The notes below the pieces were generated by a model. It made no database searches and had not been told where the DNA came from. It saw only the letters and a program-made list of their open reading frames with translations. DNA of 64,000 nt, taken from assembly GCA_026931325.1 (NCBI GenBank), contig JAIXLO010000138.1, forward strand, positions 1 to 64,000, given 5' to 3'. Both the position numbers and the translations under genes were made by a program. Below are positions 26,655 to 33,066 of the stretch, in pieces (position 1 is the stretch's first letter; every line of letters begins with the position of its first letter). Source of the DNA: Chitinophagales bacterium (lineage in GTDB: Bacteria; Bacteroidota; Bacteroidia; Chitinophagales; Chitinophagaceae).

Positions 26655-28178
26655 ATGAATAAACAAAATTTCTATGTGGACTCAGAATTGGGAACTCTCA
26701 AAAAAATATTAATTCATAGCCCAGATGGAGGTATTGGAAAAATTATTCCTGGAACATTTTCAGATAATTTGTATGATGATATTGTGCATTTGAAAAAAAT
26801 GCAAAAAGAATACAATCATTATGTAAAACTGTTATTATATTTTTTAGATCCTGAAAAAGCAGCTTACGTTACTAATTTCTCTAAAAGCGAAACAGAAGAA
26901 AATGCAGGATTTTGTTTTATACCTGGTAAAAAAGAATATTTTAATTCTGATAAAGTATTTGAAGTTCAGACATTGTTAGAAGAAATTGTAAAAGATGAAA
27001 AAGTTAAGCTAAGACTTATTTCTGCTATTTGCTCTTATGAAGAAACAGGATTGCATATTCAAAATAAATTAGAAAATATTAGTGACGCTGCATTATTAGC
27101 TAAAATACTAATTACAGGAATTTTACCAGCAAAAGAAGTTGGCTTAAAAGAAGACCAATATATTTTTCCCCCTATACCAAACTTTATTTTTACAAGAGAT
27201 ATAAGCATAATGCTTAAAGACCATATTTTGCTTAGCAGAATGGCTACAACAGCAAGAAAAAGAGAATCTTTAATAACTAAATTTCTTGCACTTTATTTTT
27301 TATTTAATGAACAAACAGAAAAAGTAATAGAGATAATTGAAGAGAGTGATTATTTTTTATATGAAGAAGAAGAACGTAAACAAAGAATAATTTCTATTGA
27401 AGGTGGAGATATTATGATGATACATCCAAAACATTTATTAGTAGGATGTAGTGCCAGAACTTCTGCAAGTGCTATTAACGAAATTATTCATACCATTTTT
27501 GGAAATGAAAAATTAGGTATTGAAAAAATTTCTGTAGTAAAAATTCCTAAAACAAGAGCTCAAATGCACATTGATACCATTTTTACACAAGTAAAAAGAG
27601 GTGTTTGGGTTTTGTATGGAAGATATTCTGACAAAATTTTGAGAGCAGAAGAAAACATGAAACAATCTTATCTTAAAATGTTATCTCACACGCCAAGGAA
27701 AACAGAGTTGGAAGAAGTTGAAATATTTCAGTTTTATAAAAAAGCTGATGAACCTTATCAAAAAAATAAATCTTACTTAGTAAAAGAAAATGTACCAGCA
27801 GGTTTAGAATCATTGTTAAGACATATTTCTGAAAAAGATTTTAATGTAAAACCAGAAGAGGTAAAAATAATTTACAGTGGTGGCAATAATTTTCCTTATG
27901 ATGAACGTGAACAATGGACAGACTCTTGTAATGTAGTTGCACTAAAAGAAGGAGTAGTAATTGGTTATGATAGAAACGATAAAACAACAGAAGAATTTAT
28001 TGCTGCTGGATTTAATGTAATTACAACAGATAAAGCATTTGAAATGTTTGAATCTGGTATAAACCCTCATAGTCTTGAAGATACTTTAATACTAATTCCT
28101 TCTGCTGAATTATCAAGAGCAAGAGGAGGCTCTCATTGTATGAGTATGCCATTACTTAGAGATAAATGGATTCAATAA
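26655..28178 (+). CDS. Arginine deiminase-family guanidino-group hydrolase
   Basis: 507 residues with the catalytic set of the arginine deiminase branch of the amidinotransferase superfamily: FTRD (179-182), EGGD (249-252), the catalytic His305 in MHIDTIF, and the nucleophile Cys495 in RARGGSHCMSMPLLRD. Classical arginine deiminase makes citrulline and ammonia from arginine. This protein is about 100 residues longer, with extra helical material around residues 60-165 and 200-245. The context is a second superfamily member, ctlX, 21 nt downstream. No ornithine carbamoyltransferase or carbamate kinase gene is nearby, so the role is not the classic fermentative arginine deiminase pathway. Confidence 0.82.
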   Translation: MNKQNFYVDSELGTLKKILIHSPDGGIGKIIPGTFSDNLYDDIVHLKKMQKEYNHYVKLLLYFLDPEKAAYVTNFSKSETEENAGFCFIPGKKEYFNSDKVFEVQTLLEEIVKDEKVKLRLISAICSYEETGLHIQNKLENISDAALLAKILITGILPAKEVGLKEDQYIFPPIPNFIFTRDISIMLKDHILLSRMATTARKRESLITKFLALYFLFNEQTEKVIEIIEESDYFLYEEEERKQRIISIEGGDIMMIHPKHLLVGCSARTSASAINEIIHTIFGNEKLGIEKISVVKIPKTRAQMHIDTIFTQVKRGVWVLYGRYSDKILRAEENMKQSYLKMLSHTPRKTELEEVEIFQFYKKADEPYQKNKSYLVKENVPAGLESLLRHISEKDFNVKPEEVKIIYSGGNNFPYDEREQWTDSCNVVALKEGVVIGYDRNDKTTEEFIAAGFNVITTDKAFEMFESGINPHSLEDTLILIPSAELSRARGGSHCMSMPLLRDKWIQ

Positions 28179-28199
28179 TTATTCGCAACAAATTTTTTT

Positions 28200-29111
28200 A
28201 TGCAAACAACATCACATTTATTAATGATACGCCCTGTTCATTTTACCTTTAATGAACAAACTGCTGTAAACAATGCCTTTCAAATTGCAGCAGCAGATAA
28301 TGAAACTCAAAATAAAGCATTAGAAGAGTTTAATAATTTTGTTGAAACACTTACCAACAAAGGAATTGATGTAACTGTAATAAATGATACTCCAGAACCC
28401 CATACACCAGATTCTATTTTTCCAAACAACTGGATTTCTTTTCATAATGATGGCACTATTTTACTATATCCTATGTATGCAAAAAATAGAAGACAAGAAA
28501 GAAAGCCTCATGTGATAGAAACTGTTGGCAAAAAATTTTCTATTAATAATACTATTAGTCTTACAAATTATGAAGACAATAATTTGTTTTTAGAAGGTAC
28601 TGGCAGCATGGTTTTAGACAGAGAAAATAAAATTACTTATGCTTGTTTATCGCAAAGAACAGATGTTACTGTACTGCAAGATTTTTGTACTAAAATGAAT
28701 TATAGCTCTGTATTTTTTTATGCTACTGATGCAAACAATTCTCCTATTTATCATACCAATGTTATGATGTGTGTGGCAGATAAATATGTTGTTATTTGCC
28801 TTGATTCAATAAAAGATGAAAAAGAAAAAAATATTGTTTTACAGTCTTTTGAAAAAACAAATAAACAAGTTGTAACAATTACACTTGAACAAATGAATAA
28901 GTTTGCTGGCAATATGCTTCAAGTACAAAATAAAGAGGGTAAAAAGTTTTTAGTAATGTCTTCTCAAGCATATCATTCTCTTACAAGTGAGCAAGTAAAA
29001 ATATTACAAGAATTTAATGAAATTATTCACTCTAATTTAACTACAATAGAAACCAATGGTGGTGGCAGTGCAAGATGTATGCTGGCTGAAATATTTTTGC
29101 CTGTGAAATAG
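28200..29111 (+). CDS. ctlX: CtlX-type amidinotransferase-superfamily hydrolase (citrulline utilisation type)
   Basis: 303 residues, pentein fold. Key features: the FPNNW loop (74-78, in DSIFPNNWISFHNDG), LEGTGSMVLD (131-140), the catalytic His185 in YHTNVMMCV and the nucleophile Cys293 in NGGGSARCMLAEIF. The order and the GTGSMVLD segment match the CtlX family, named for citrulline use in Francisella. It probably hydrolyses a ureido or guanidino group (citrulline to ornithine has been proposed). It follows the arginine-deiminase-like gene by 21 nt, so the pair may act in sequence: arginine to citrulline to ornithine. That order is inference. Confidence 0.82.
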   Translation: MQTTSHLLMIRPVHFTFNEQTAVNNAFQIAAADNETQNKALEEFNNFVETLTNKGIDVTVINDTPEPHTPDSIFPNNWISFHNDGTILLYPMYAKNRRQERKPHVIETVGKKFSINNTISLTNYEDNNLFLEGTGSMVLDRENKITYACLSQRTDVTVLQDFCTKMNYSSVFFYATDANNSPIYHTNVMMCVADKYVVICLDSIKDEKEKNIVLQSFEKTNKQVVTITLEQMNKFAGNMLQVQNKEGKKFLVMSSQAYHSLTSEQVKILQEFNEIIHSNLTTIETNGGGSARCMLAEIFLPVK

Positions 29112-29196
29112 AATTTCATTAAAGTGGATAAGTAAATAGATTAATTAATACAAATTACTTTGCAGAACATTTTCTTTGCATAAAATATATTGAATA

Positions 29197-30051
29197 GTGA
29201 GTAAAGCTTCTTATCAAATAAGGTTAGACCAATTTGAAGGTCCATTTGATCTTCTATTGTTTTTTATAGAACGTGATGAATTAGATATATACAATATACC
29301 TATCACAAAAATTATTAAAGATTTTTTAGAATACATTCATTCGCAAGAAAAATTAAATATAGAGTTAAGTAGTGAATTTATTTTGTTTGTATCTACACTA
29401 ATGCGTATTAAAGCTAAAATGCTTTTACCTAGAAAAGAATTAGATGCTGAAGGAAATGAAATTGACCCACGTAAAGAATTAGTAGATAAAGTTTTAGAAT
29501 ATAAAAAATTTAAAGAAGCATCTGCAAAATTAGCAGACATGGAAGCTTTAAGAATGTTGATGACTAAGAGAGGAAATCTTCAAAAAGAATTAAATGAAAT
29601 AGGAGAACAATCTGGAGAAGGAACAGAAATACAAACCATTACTTTATTCAAACTGATGAAAGCTTTTGAAAAAGTAATGCAACGTCTTAATGAAAGACAA
29701 AATAAACCTGTACATACTGTTATTCGTTATAGCTATACAATGGAAGGAAGCAGAGATTATATGCTACATTTTATACAAAACGAAAAAACAGTTTCCTTTG
29801 AAAAAGTATTTGATGTTTGTGAAAATAGAATACATGCCATTTTTCTTTTTCTATCTATGTTAGAGCTAACCCAACAACGATACATGAAATTATTAATTGG
29901 TGAAGGAAGAAATAATTTTATTATAGAATGGAACGAGCACAGAGAAGAAGAGTTAAAAGAAGAAGGCATAGACATCAATGAGCTTAATAATATGCCTACT
30001 TCTTTTCCTGATACTGAAATTAATGAAGAAGATAATGCTTCATTAAACTAA
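29197..30051 (+). CDS. scpA: Segregation and condensation protein A
   Basis: 284 residues; the start codon is GTG at 29197. The kleisin N-terminal region YQIRLDQFEGPFDLLLFFIERDELDIYNIPITKI and the middle EFILFVSTLMRIKAKMLLPRK are characteristic of ScpA. The C-terminal winged-helix part (VFDVCENRIHAIFLFLSMLELTQQRYMKL) follows. With Smc and ScpB it forms the condensin complex that compacts and segregates the chromosome; scpB and smc are not in this window. The gene ends about 118 nt before the left end of the insertion sequence. Confidence 0.92.
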   Translation: MSKASYQIRLDQFEGPFDLLLFFIERDELDIYNIPITKIIKDFLEYIHSQEKLNIELSSEFILFVSTLMRIKAKMLLPRKELDAEGNEIDPRKELVDKVLEYKKFKEASAKLADMEALRMLMTKRGNLQKELNEIGEQSGEGTEIQTITLFKLMKAFEKVMQRLNERQNKPVHTVIRYSYTMEGSRDYMLHFIQNEKTVSFEKVFDVCENRIHAIFLFLSMLELTQQRYMKLLIGEGRNNFIIEWNEHREEELKEEGIDINELNNMPTSFPDTEINEEDNASLN

Positions 30052-30083
30052 TGGGTTTTGAATTTTTGATTTTTATTAAACTA

Positions 30084-30106
30084 CCTCTATCCCCTCAAAG
30101 AAGAGG
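30084..30106 (-). repeat. Possible degenerate copy of a dispersed G-rich intergenic sequence
   Basis: Read on the minus strand it is CCTCTTCTTTGAGGGGATAG followed by AGG; it resembles the sequence at 50050-50076 (CTCCACTGGAGGGG then TTTGGGGTA). Both lie just past the 3' end of a gene (scpA, alaS), and both have complementary ends able to fold. Confidence 0.3.
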
Positions 30107-30168
30107 AACAAATAACTCAGAGAAAATAAAATTTTTCTCCTTTTGAAAGATTTATATTCTATTTTTCC

Positions 30169-30180
30169 TGACTTGTCCAC
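30169..30180 (+). repeat. Left terminal inverted repeat of the IS
   Basis: TGACTTGTCCAC, the exact reverse complement of 31759-31770. Confidence 0.85.
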
Positions 30181-30232
30181 CTCTAATTTTCAATTTTCAT
30201 AAACTGTTTATATTCAATATTTTAGTGTAGTT

Positions 30233-30256
30233 TTAGTGCGTTATTTGTCGCACTAA
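30233..30256 (+). other. Hairpin in front of the transposase start
   Basis: TTAGTGCG-N8-CGCACTAA, a perfect 8-bp stem with an 8-nt loop, ends 10 nt before the transposase ATG. It could block read-through translation from outside promoters, a common way IS elements limit their own expression. The same GCACTAA sequence recurs at the right end (31751-31757, covering the transposase stop). Confidence 0.6.
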
Positions 30257-30266
30257 GGGTATTTTT

Positions 30267-31757
30267 ATGCTAAAAATTAGAGAGGTTAAAACAGCTTCAG
30301 GAAGTATTGCTATTCAAGTTGTTTATTATTTGAATAGAAAGAGGCTTGTATTAAAGCATATCGGTTCAGCTAAAGAGCAACTTGAGTTAGAAAACTTAAA
30401 GCTTTTAGCAAATGAGTTTATCCAATCACACACTAATCAATTATCTGTTTTTCCAAATCAAAACCCCAATACTCATTTATACATTGAGCATACTCAATGC
30501 ATCGGCTTTTATTATCGTTTTTTTTATGACACAATTCAGCAGTTAATGACTCAAATTGGCTTTGATAAGTTATCTACAAACTTATTCAGAGATTTAGTTA
30601 TAATAAGAATATTAGAACCTGCTTCAAAGATGCGTTCCATTGCATTATTGGAGACTTATTTTGGTATTATTCATAGAAGGCAGAGTTACTACAGAGAAGT
30701 AAGAAAATGGCTCTCTTTAAAAGAGCAAGTGCAACAGGTTGTTTTGTCTTTTGCTCAAAAGGAATATGGCTTTGATTACAGACTCTTATTTTACGATGTA
30801 ACAACATTATACTTTGAAACTTTTGAGAGTGATGAGTTGCGTAATACAGGTTTTTCTAAAGACAATAAATCACAACAACCACAAATTTTGATTGGATTAA
30901 TGGTAAACAAAGATGGCTTTCCAATAGCTTATGATATTTATACAGGAAACACCTTTGAAGGGCATACAATCATTCCTATGATTAAACCATTTGTTGAACG
31001 CAATAAAGTAAAAAACTTTACAGTAGTGGCAGATGCAGCAATGATAAGTACTGATAATATTAATGAACTTAGAAAAGAAAATATACACTATATAGTTGGT
31101 GCCAGACTTGGAAATTTATCCCAAGAAACATTTGCATTAATAGATAGTAAAATGACAAGGGAAGATGCTAAAACCATTAGAGTAAATACAAGCAAAGGCT
31201 ATTTAATTTGTAGCTACTCCTCTACCAGATACAAGAAAGATAAATATGAAATGGAAAAGCTAATTATAAAGGCAAAAGCAATTGTAGAGCATCCATCAAA
31301 AAACAAAAGAACCAAATTCGTAAAAACTAACAAAGAGCAGATAGAACTCAATAAGGAATTAATAAATAAAACATCCAAATTATTAGGCTTAAAAGGATAC
31401 TATACTGACTTAGAAGAAACAGTTTTAGCAACAGAGAAAGTCATTAATCTATACCATGAACTTTATAAAATAGAGCAAGTCTTTAGAATCGCAAAATCAG
31501 ACTTAGAGACCAGGCCTATCTTCCACTTCAAAGAAGAACCCATAAAACTCCATTTGCTAATTTGTTTCATGGCATTAGTACTTTCTAAACATATTGAATT
31601 AAAAACAGGCTCATCAATTAAGCATTTCATTACTGAATGCAAAAAGGTAACAGATACACGAATGCTTAATACAATAACTCAAAGAGAACTTATTGTCAAA
31701 GGAAAAATGACCAATACTGTAACAGAATTTTTATCAAAATTAAATCTGCCGCACTAA
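30267..31757 (+). CDS. IS1634-family transposase (DDE)
   Basis: 496 residues, apparently intact. DDE-type residues: Asp177 in LFYDVTTLYFE, Asp256 in TVVADAAMIS, and a Glu in the C-terminal KIEQVFRIAKSDLETRPIFHFKE block, which carries the conserved Y/F-x2-R-x6-R-x-I-x-H pattern of IS4-superfamily transposases. The N-terminal REVKTASGSIAIQVVYYLNRKRLVLKHIGSAK segment is the typical IS1634-type start. It carries out cut-and-paste transposition of the element by acting on the 12-bp ends. A hairpin precedes its ATG and no own -7 box is obvious. Confidence 0.93.
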   Translation: MLKIREVKTASGSIAIQVVYYLNRKRLVLKHIGSAKEQLELENLKLLANEFIQSHTNQLSVFPNQNPNTHLYIEHTQCIGFYYRFFYDTIQQLMTQIGFDKLSTNLFRDLVIIRILEPASKMRSIALLETYFGIIHRRQSYYREVRKWLSLKEQVQQVVLSFAQKEYGFDYRLLFYDVTTLYFETFESDELRNTGFSKDNKSQQPQILIGLMVNKDGFPIAYDIYTGNTFEGHTIIPMIKPFVERNKVKNFTVVADAAMISTDNINELRKENIHYIVGARLGNLSQETFALIDSKMTREDAKTIRVNTSKGYLICSYSSTRYKKDKYEMEKLIIKAKAIVEHPSKNKRTKFVKTNKEQIELNKELINKTSKLLGLKGYYTDLEETVLATEKVINLYHELYKIEQVFRIAKSDLETRPIFHFKEEPIKLHLLICFMALVLSKHIELKTGSSIKHFITECKKVTDTRMLNTITQRELIVKGKMTNTVTEFLSKLNLPH

Positions 31758-31758
31758 A

Positions 31759-31770
31759 GTGGACAAGTCA
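31759..31770 (-). repeat. Right terminal inverted repeat of the IS
   Basis: Reverse complement of the left repeat; begins just after the transposase stop codon at 31757. Confidence 0.85.
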
Positions 31771-31771
31771 A

Positions 31772-31852
31772 AGTTTTATAACCAGTTCAGAAAAAAAACA
31801 AGGAATAGAAGAACTATTGGAATTTATTAAAGCTTGTAATAAAAATTTATAA
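31772..31852 (+). pseudogene. engB: 3' remnant of engB (ribosome-biogenesis GTPase YihA/YsxC)
   Basis: Directly after the IS right end a frame reads SFITSSEKKQGIEELLEFIK, then ACNKNL and a TAA stop (26 residues). It matches the C-terminal end of EngB proteins, where a (S/T)SxxKKxG(I/V)xxL segment forms the G5 loop and last helix (compare the FSSLKKQGVDKL region I remember for Escherichia coli YihA). The rest of the GTPase (G1-G4, about 170 residues) is absent from this window, and the sequence left of the IS (30052-30168) does not encode it. EngB is needed for 50S assembly in many bacteria, so an intact copy or the missing 5' part should exist elsewhere. A similar GTPase tail is the alternative. 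Confidence 0.55.
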
Positions 31853-31854
31853 GA

Positions 31855-31888
31855 AGCCTACAAATATGCAATTGCATATTTGTAGGCT
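31855..31888. terminator. 34-bp perfect palindrome, probable bidirectional terminator
   Basis: Two 17-nt arms, AGCCTACAAATATGCAA and its exact reverse complement, meet with no unpaired centre. It lies between the engB remnant (plus) and the arsR-type gene (minus). Neither side has a strong T run, so termination may be inefficient; the palindrome could also be a protein-binding site. Confidence 0.65.
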
Positions 31889-31900
31889 GGGGGATCATCA

Positions 31901-32230
31901 TTAATTCAACAACTTTTCAGATAATTTAAGTACTTCATCTACTCTACTATAATTTACAGAATAGTGAATTGTTTTACCATCTCTTTTTGTATTAACTAAT
32001 CCAGCTCTTCTTAAAATTGCTAAGTGTTGAGATGCAACAGATTGTTCAATTCTCATTTTTACGTACAACTCTGTTACAGTAATTGTTTTTCGTTCATCAA
32101 TTAGCTTAACAATTTGCTGACGTAGTTTATGATTAAGAGCTCTAATAGTTAATGCAGCTTTTTTAAGCATTAATGGATCCACTGTTACTGGTGTATCACC
32201 ATTAGTAAGAACTAAATTTGACTGATTCAT
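31901..32230 (-). CDS. ArsR-type winged-helix transcriptional regulator
   Basis: 109 residues. The winged helix-turn-helix is clear: LNHKLRQQIVKLIDERKTITVTELYVKMRIEQSVASQHLAILRRAGLVNTKRDGKTIHYSVN, with the recognition helix SVASQHLAILRRAGLV. The usual metal-binding cysteine pair (ELCVCDL) is replaced by VTELYVK and no Cys is present, so this is not a metal sensor of the classical kind. Binding of another signal, or redox-independent control, is possible. It is transcribed towards the palindrome, with tsaB upstream on the same strand after a 77-nt gap. Confidence 0.85.
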   Translation of the reverse strand: MNQSNLVLTNGDTPVTVDPLMLKKAALTIRALNHKLRQQIVKLIDERKTITVTELYVKMRIEQSVASQHLAILRRAGLVNTKRDGKTIHYSVNYSRVDEVLKLSEKLLN

Positions 32231-32307
32231 ATTTTCTCTTTTGGGGGTTAAAGAAGACGTAAATGTATAAAAATAAAATAATTTTTGCTCTTTTTTTATA
32301 TAAGTTG

Positions 32308-33012
32308 TTATTTTAATGATTTAATCGGCGAATAAAATTGTTTAATATAAAATGGTTCGCTATAAGCTAAGTCAATAAAATAGCCTTTTTGATAAGACTT
32401 TTCTGCTAAAGAAATAATATTTTGAGCTGTATAAATTATATCTGTATAAATGGCATTTGGATGATGAAGAATTTGTTTAAGCTTATTATGTCCATTACCG
32501 CTAAAAATAATATTAAACTGTTTTAATTCATTTGAAAAACTATTTTCATCTAAAATTTTAGCAGTCGGCTCAAGAAATATTTTCATATTTTGATAATAAA
32601 TAGCTGTAAAAACTTCCATTCTTCTTGCATCAATCATTGGGCAATATAGAACAGGCAGATTATTTTTATTTTCAGGGAAAATTTTTTGAATATTATTGTG
32701 AATTGCATCTGCCATTACTTCCAAAGTATTTAGAGCAATTAATGGTTTACTAAGTGTATAACAAATTCCTTTTGCTGATGCAAGGCCAACTCTTAATCCT
32801 GTATAACTTCCAGGACCATTAACTACAGAAACTGCATCTATTGATTGTAATGAAATATTTTGTTGTTTGAAAATTTTTTGAATAGCTGGTTGTACAAAAG
32901 AGGCATGATGTTTTTGTTCAAAATTTTTATCTTCTGCAATCAGTTTATTATTTTCAGATAAATAAACACTTGCTTGTTCTGTAGCTGTATCTATATGTAA
33001 TAATAATGGCAA
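32308..33012 (-). CDS. tsaB: tRNA threonylcarbamoyladenosine biosynthesis protein TsaB
   Basis: 234 residues of the ASKHA fold: LLHIDTATEQASVYL at the N-terminus and the diagnostic VSVVNGPGSYTGLRVGLASAKGICYTLSKPLIAL around 62-95. TsaB is the scaffold partner of TsaD in making t6A at position 37 of ANN-decoding tRNAs. The N-terminal domain is well conserved and the C-terminal half is variable, as is normal for the family. No tsaC, tsaD or tsaE gene is adjacent. It lies 54 nt downstream of the large outer-membrane gene. Confidence 0.9.
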   Translation of the reverse strand: MPLLLHIDTATEQASVYLSENNKLIAEDKNFEQKHHASFVQPAIQKIFKQQNISLQSIDAVSVVNGPGSYTGLRVGLASAKGICYTLSKPLIALNTLEVMADAIHNNIQKIFPENKNNLPVLYCPMIDARRMEVFTAIYYQNMKIFLEPTAKILDENSFSNELKQFNIIFSGNGHNKLKQILHHPNAIYTDIIYTAQNIISLAEKSYQKGYFIDLAYSEPFYIKQFYSPIKSLK

Positions 33013-33066
33013 TACTTTTTATTTTTTCAAAAATAAAAGTAATAAAAGATTTTAGATACTGAATTA

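Larger units (their letters stand above)
30169..31770 (+). mobile_element. IS1634-type (IS4 superfamily) insertion sequence
   Basis: About 1.60 kb, bounded by perfect 12-bp terminal inverted repeats TGACTTGTCCAC (30169-30180) and GTGGACAAGTCA (31759-31770), enclosing one intact transposase gene. The right repeat starts 1 nt after the transposase stop codon. The flanks (left ...TTTTCC, right AAGTTT...) show no target-site duplication. The right flank looks like the 3' end of engB whereas the left flank holds no matching 5' part, pointing to an IS-mediated rearrangement or a deletion. Confidence 0.88.

Noticed and set aside
30052..30168. Possible 5' half of engB left of the IS
   Set aside because: Neither strand encodes a GTPase P-loop or other EngB N-terminal features.
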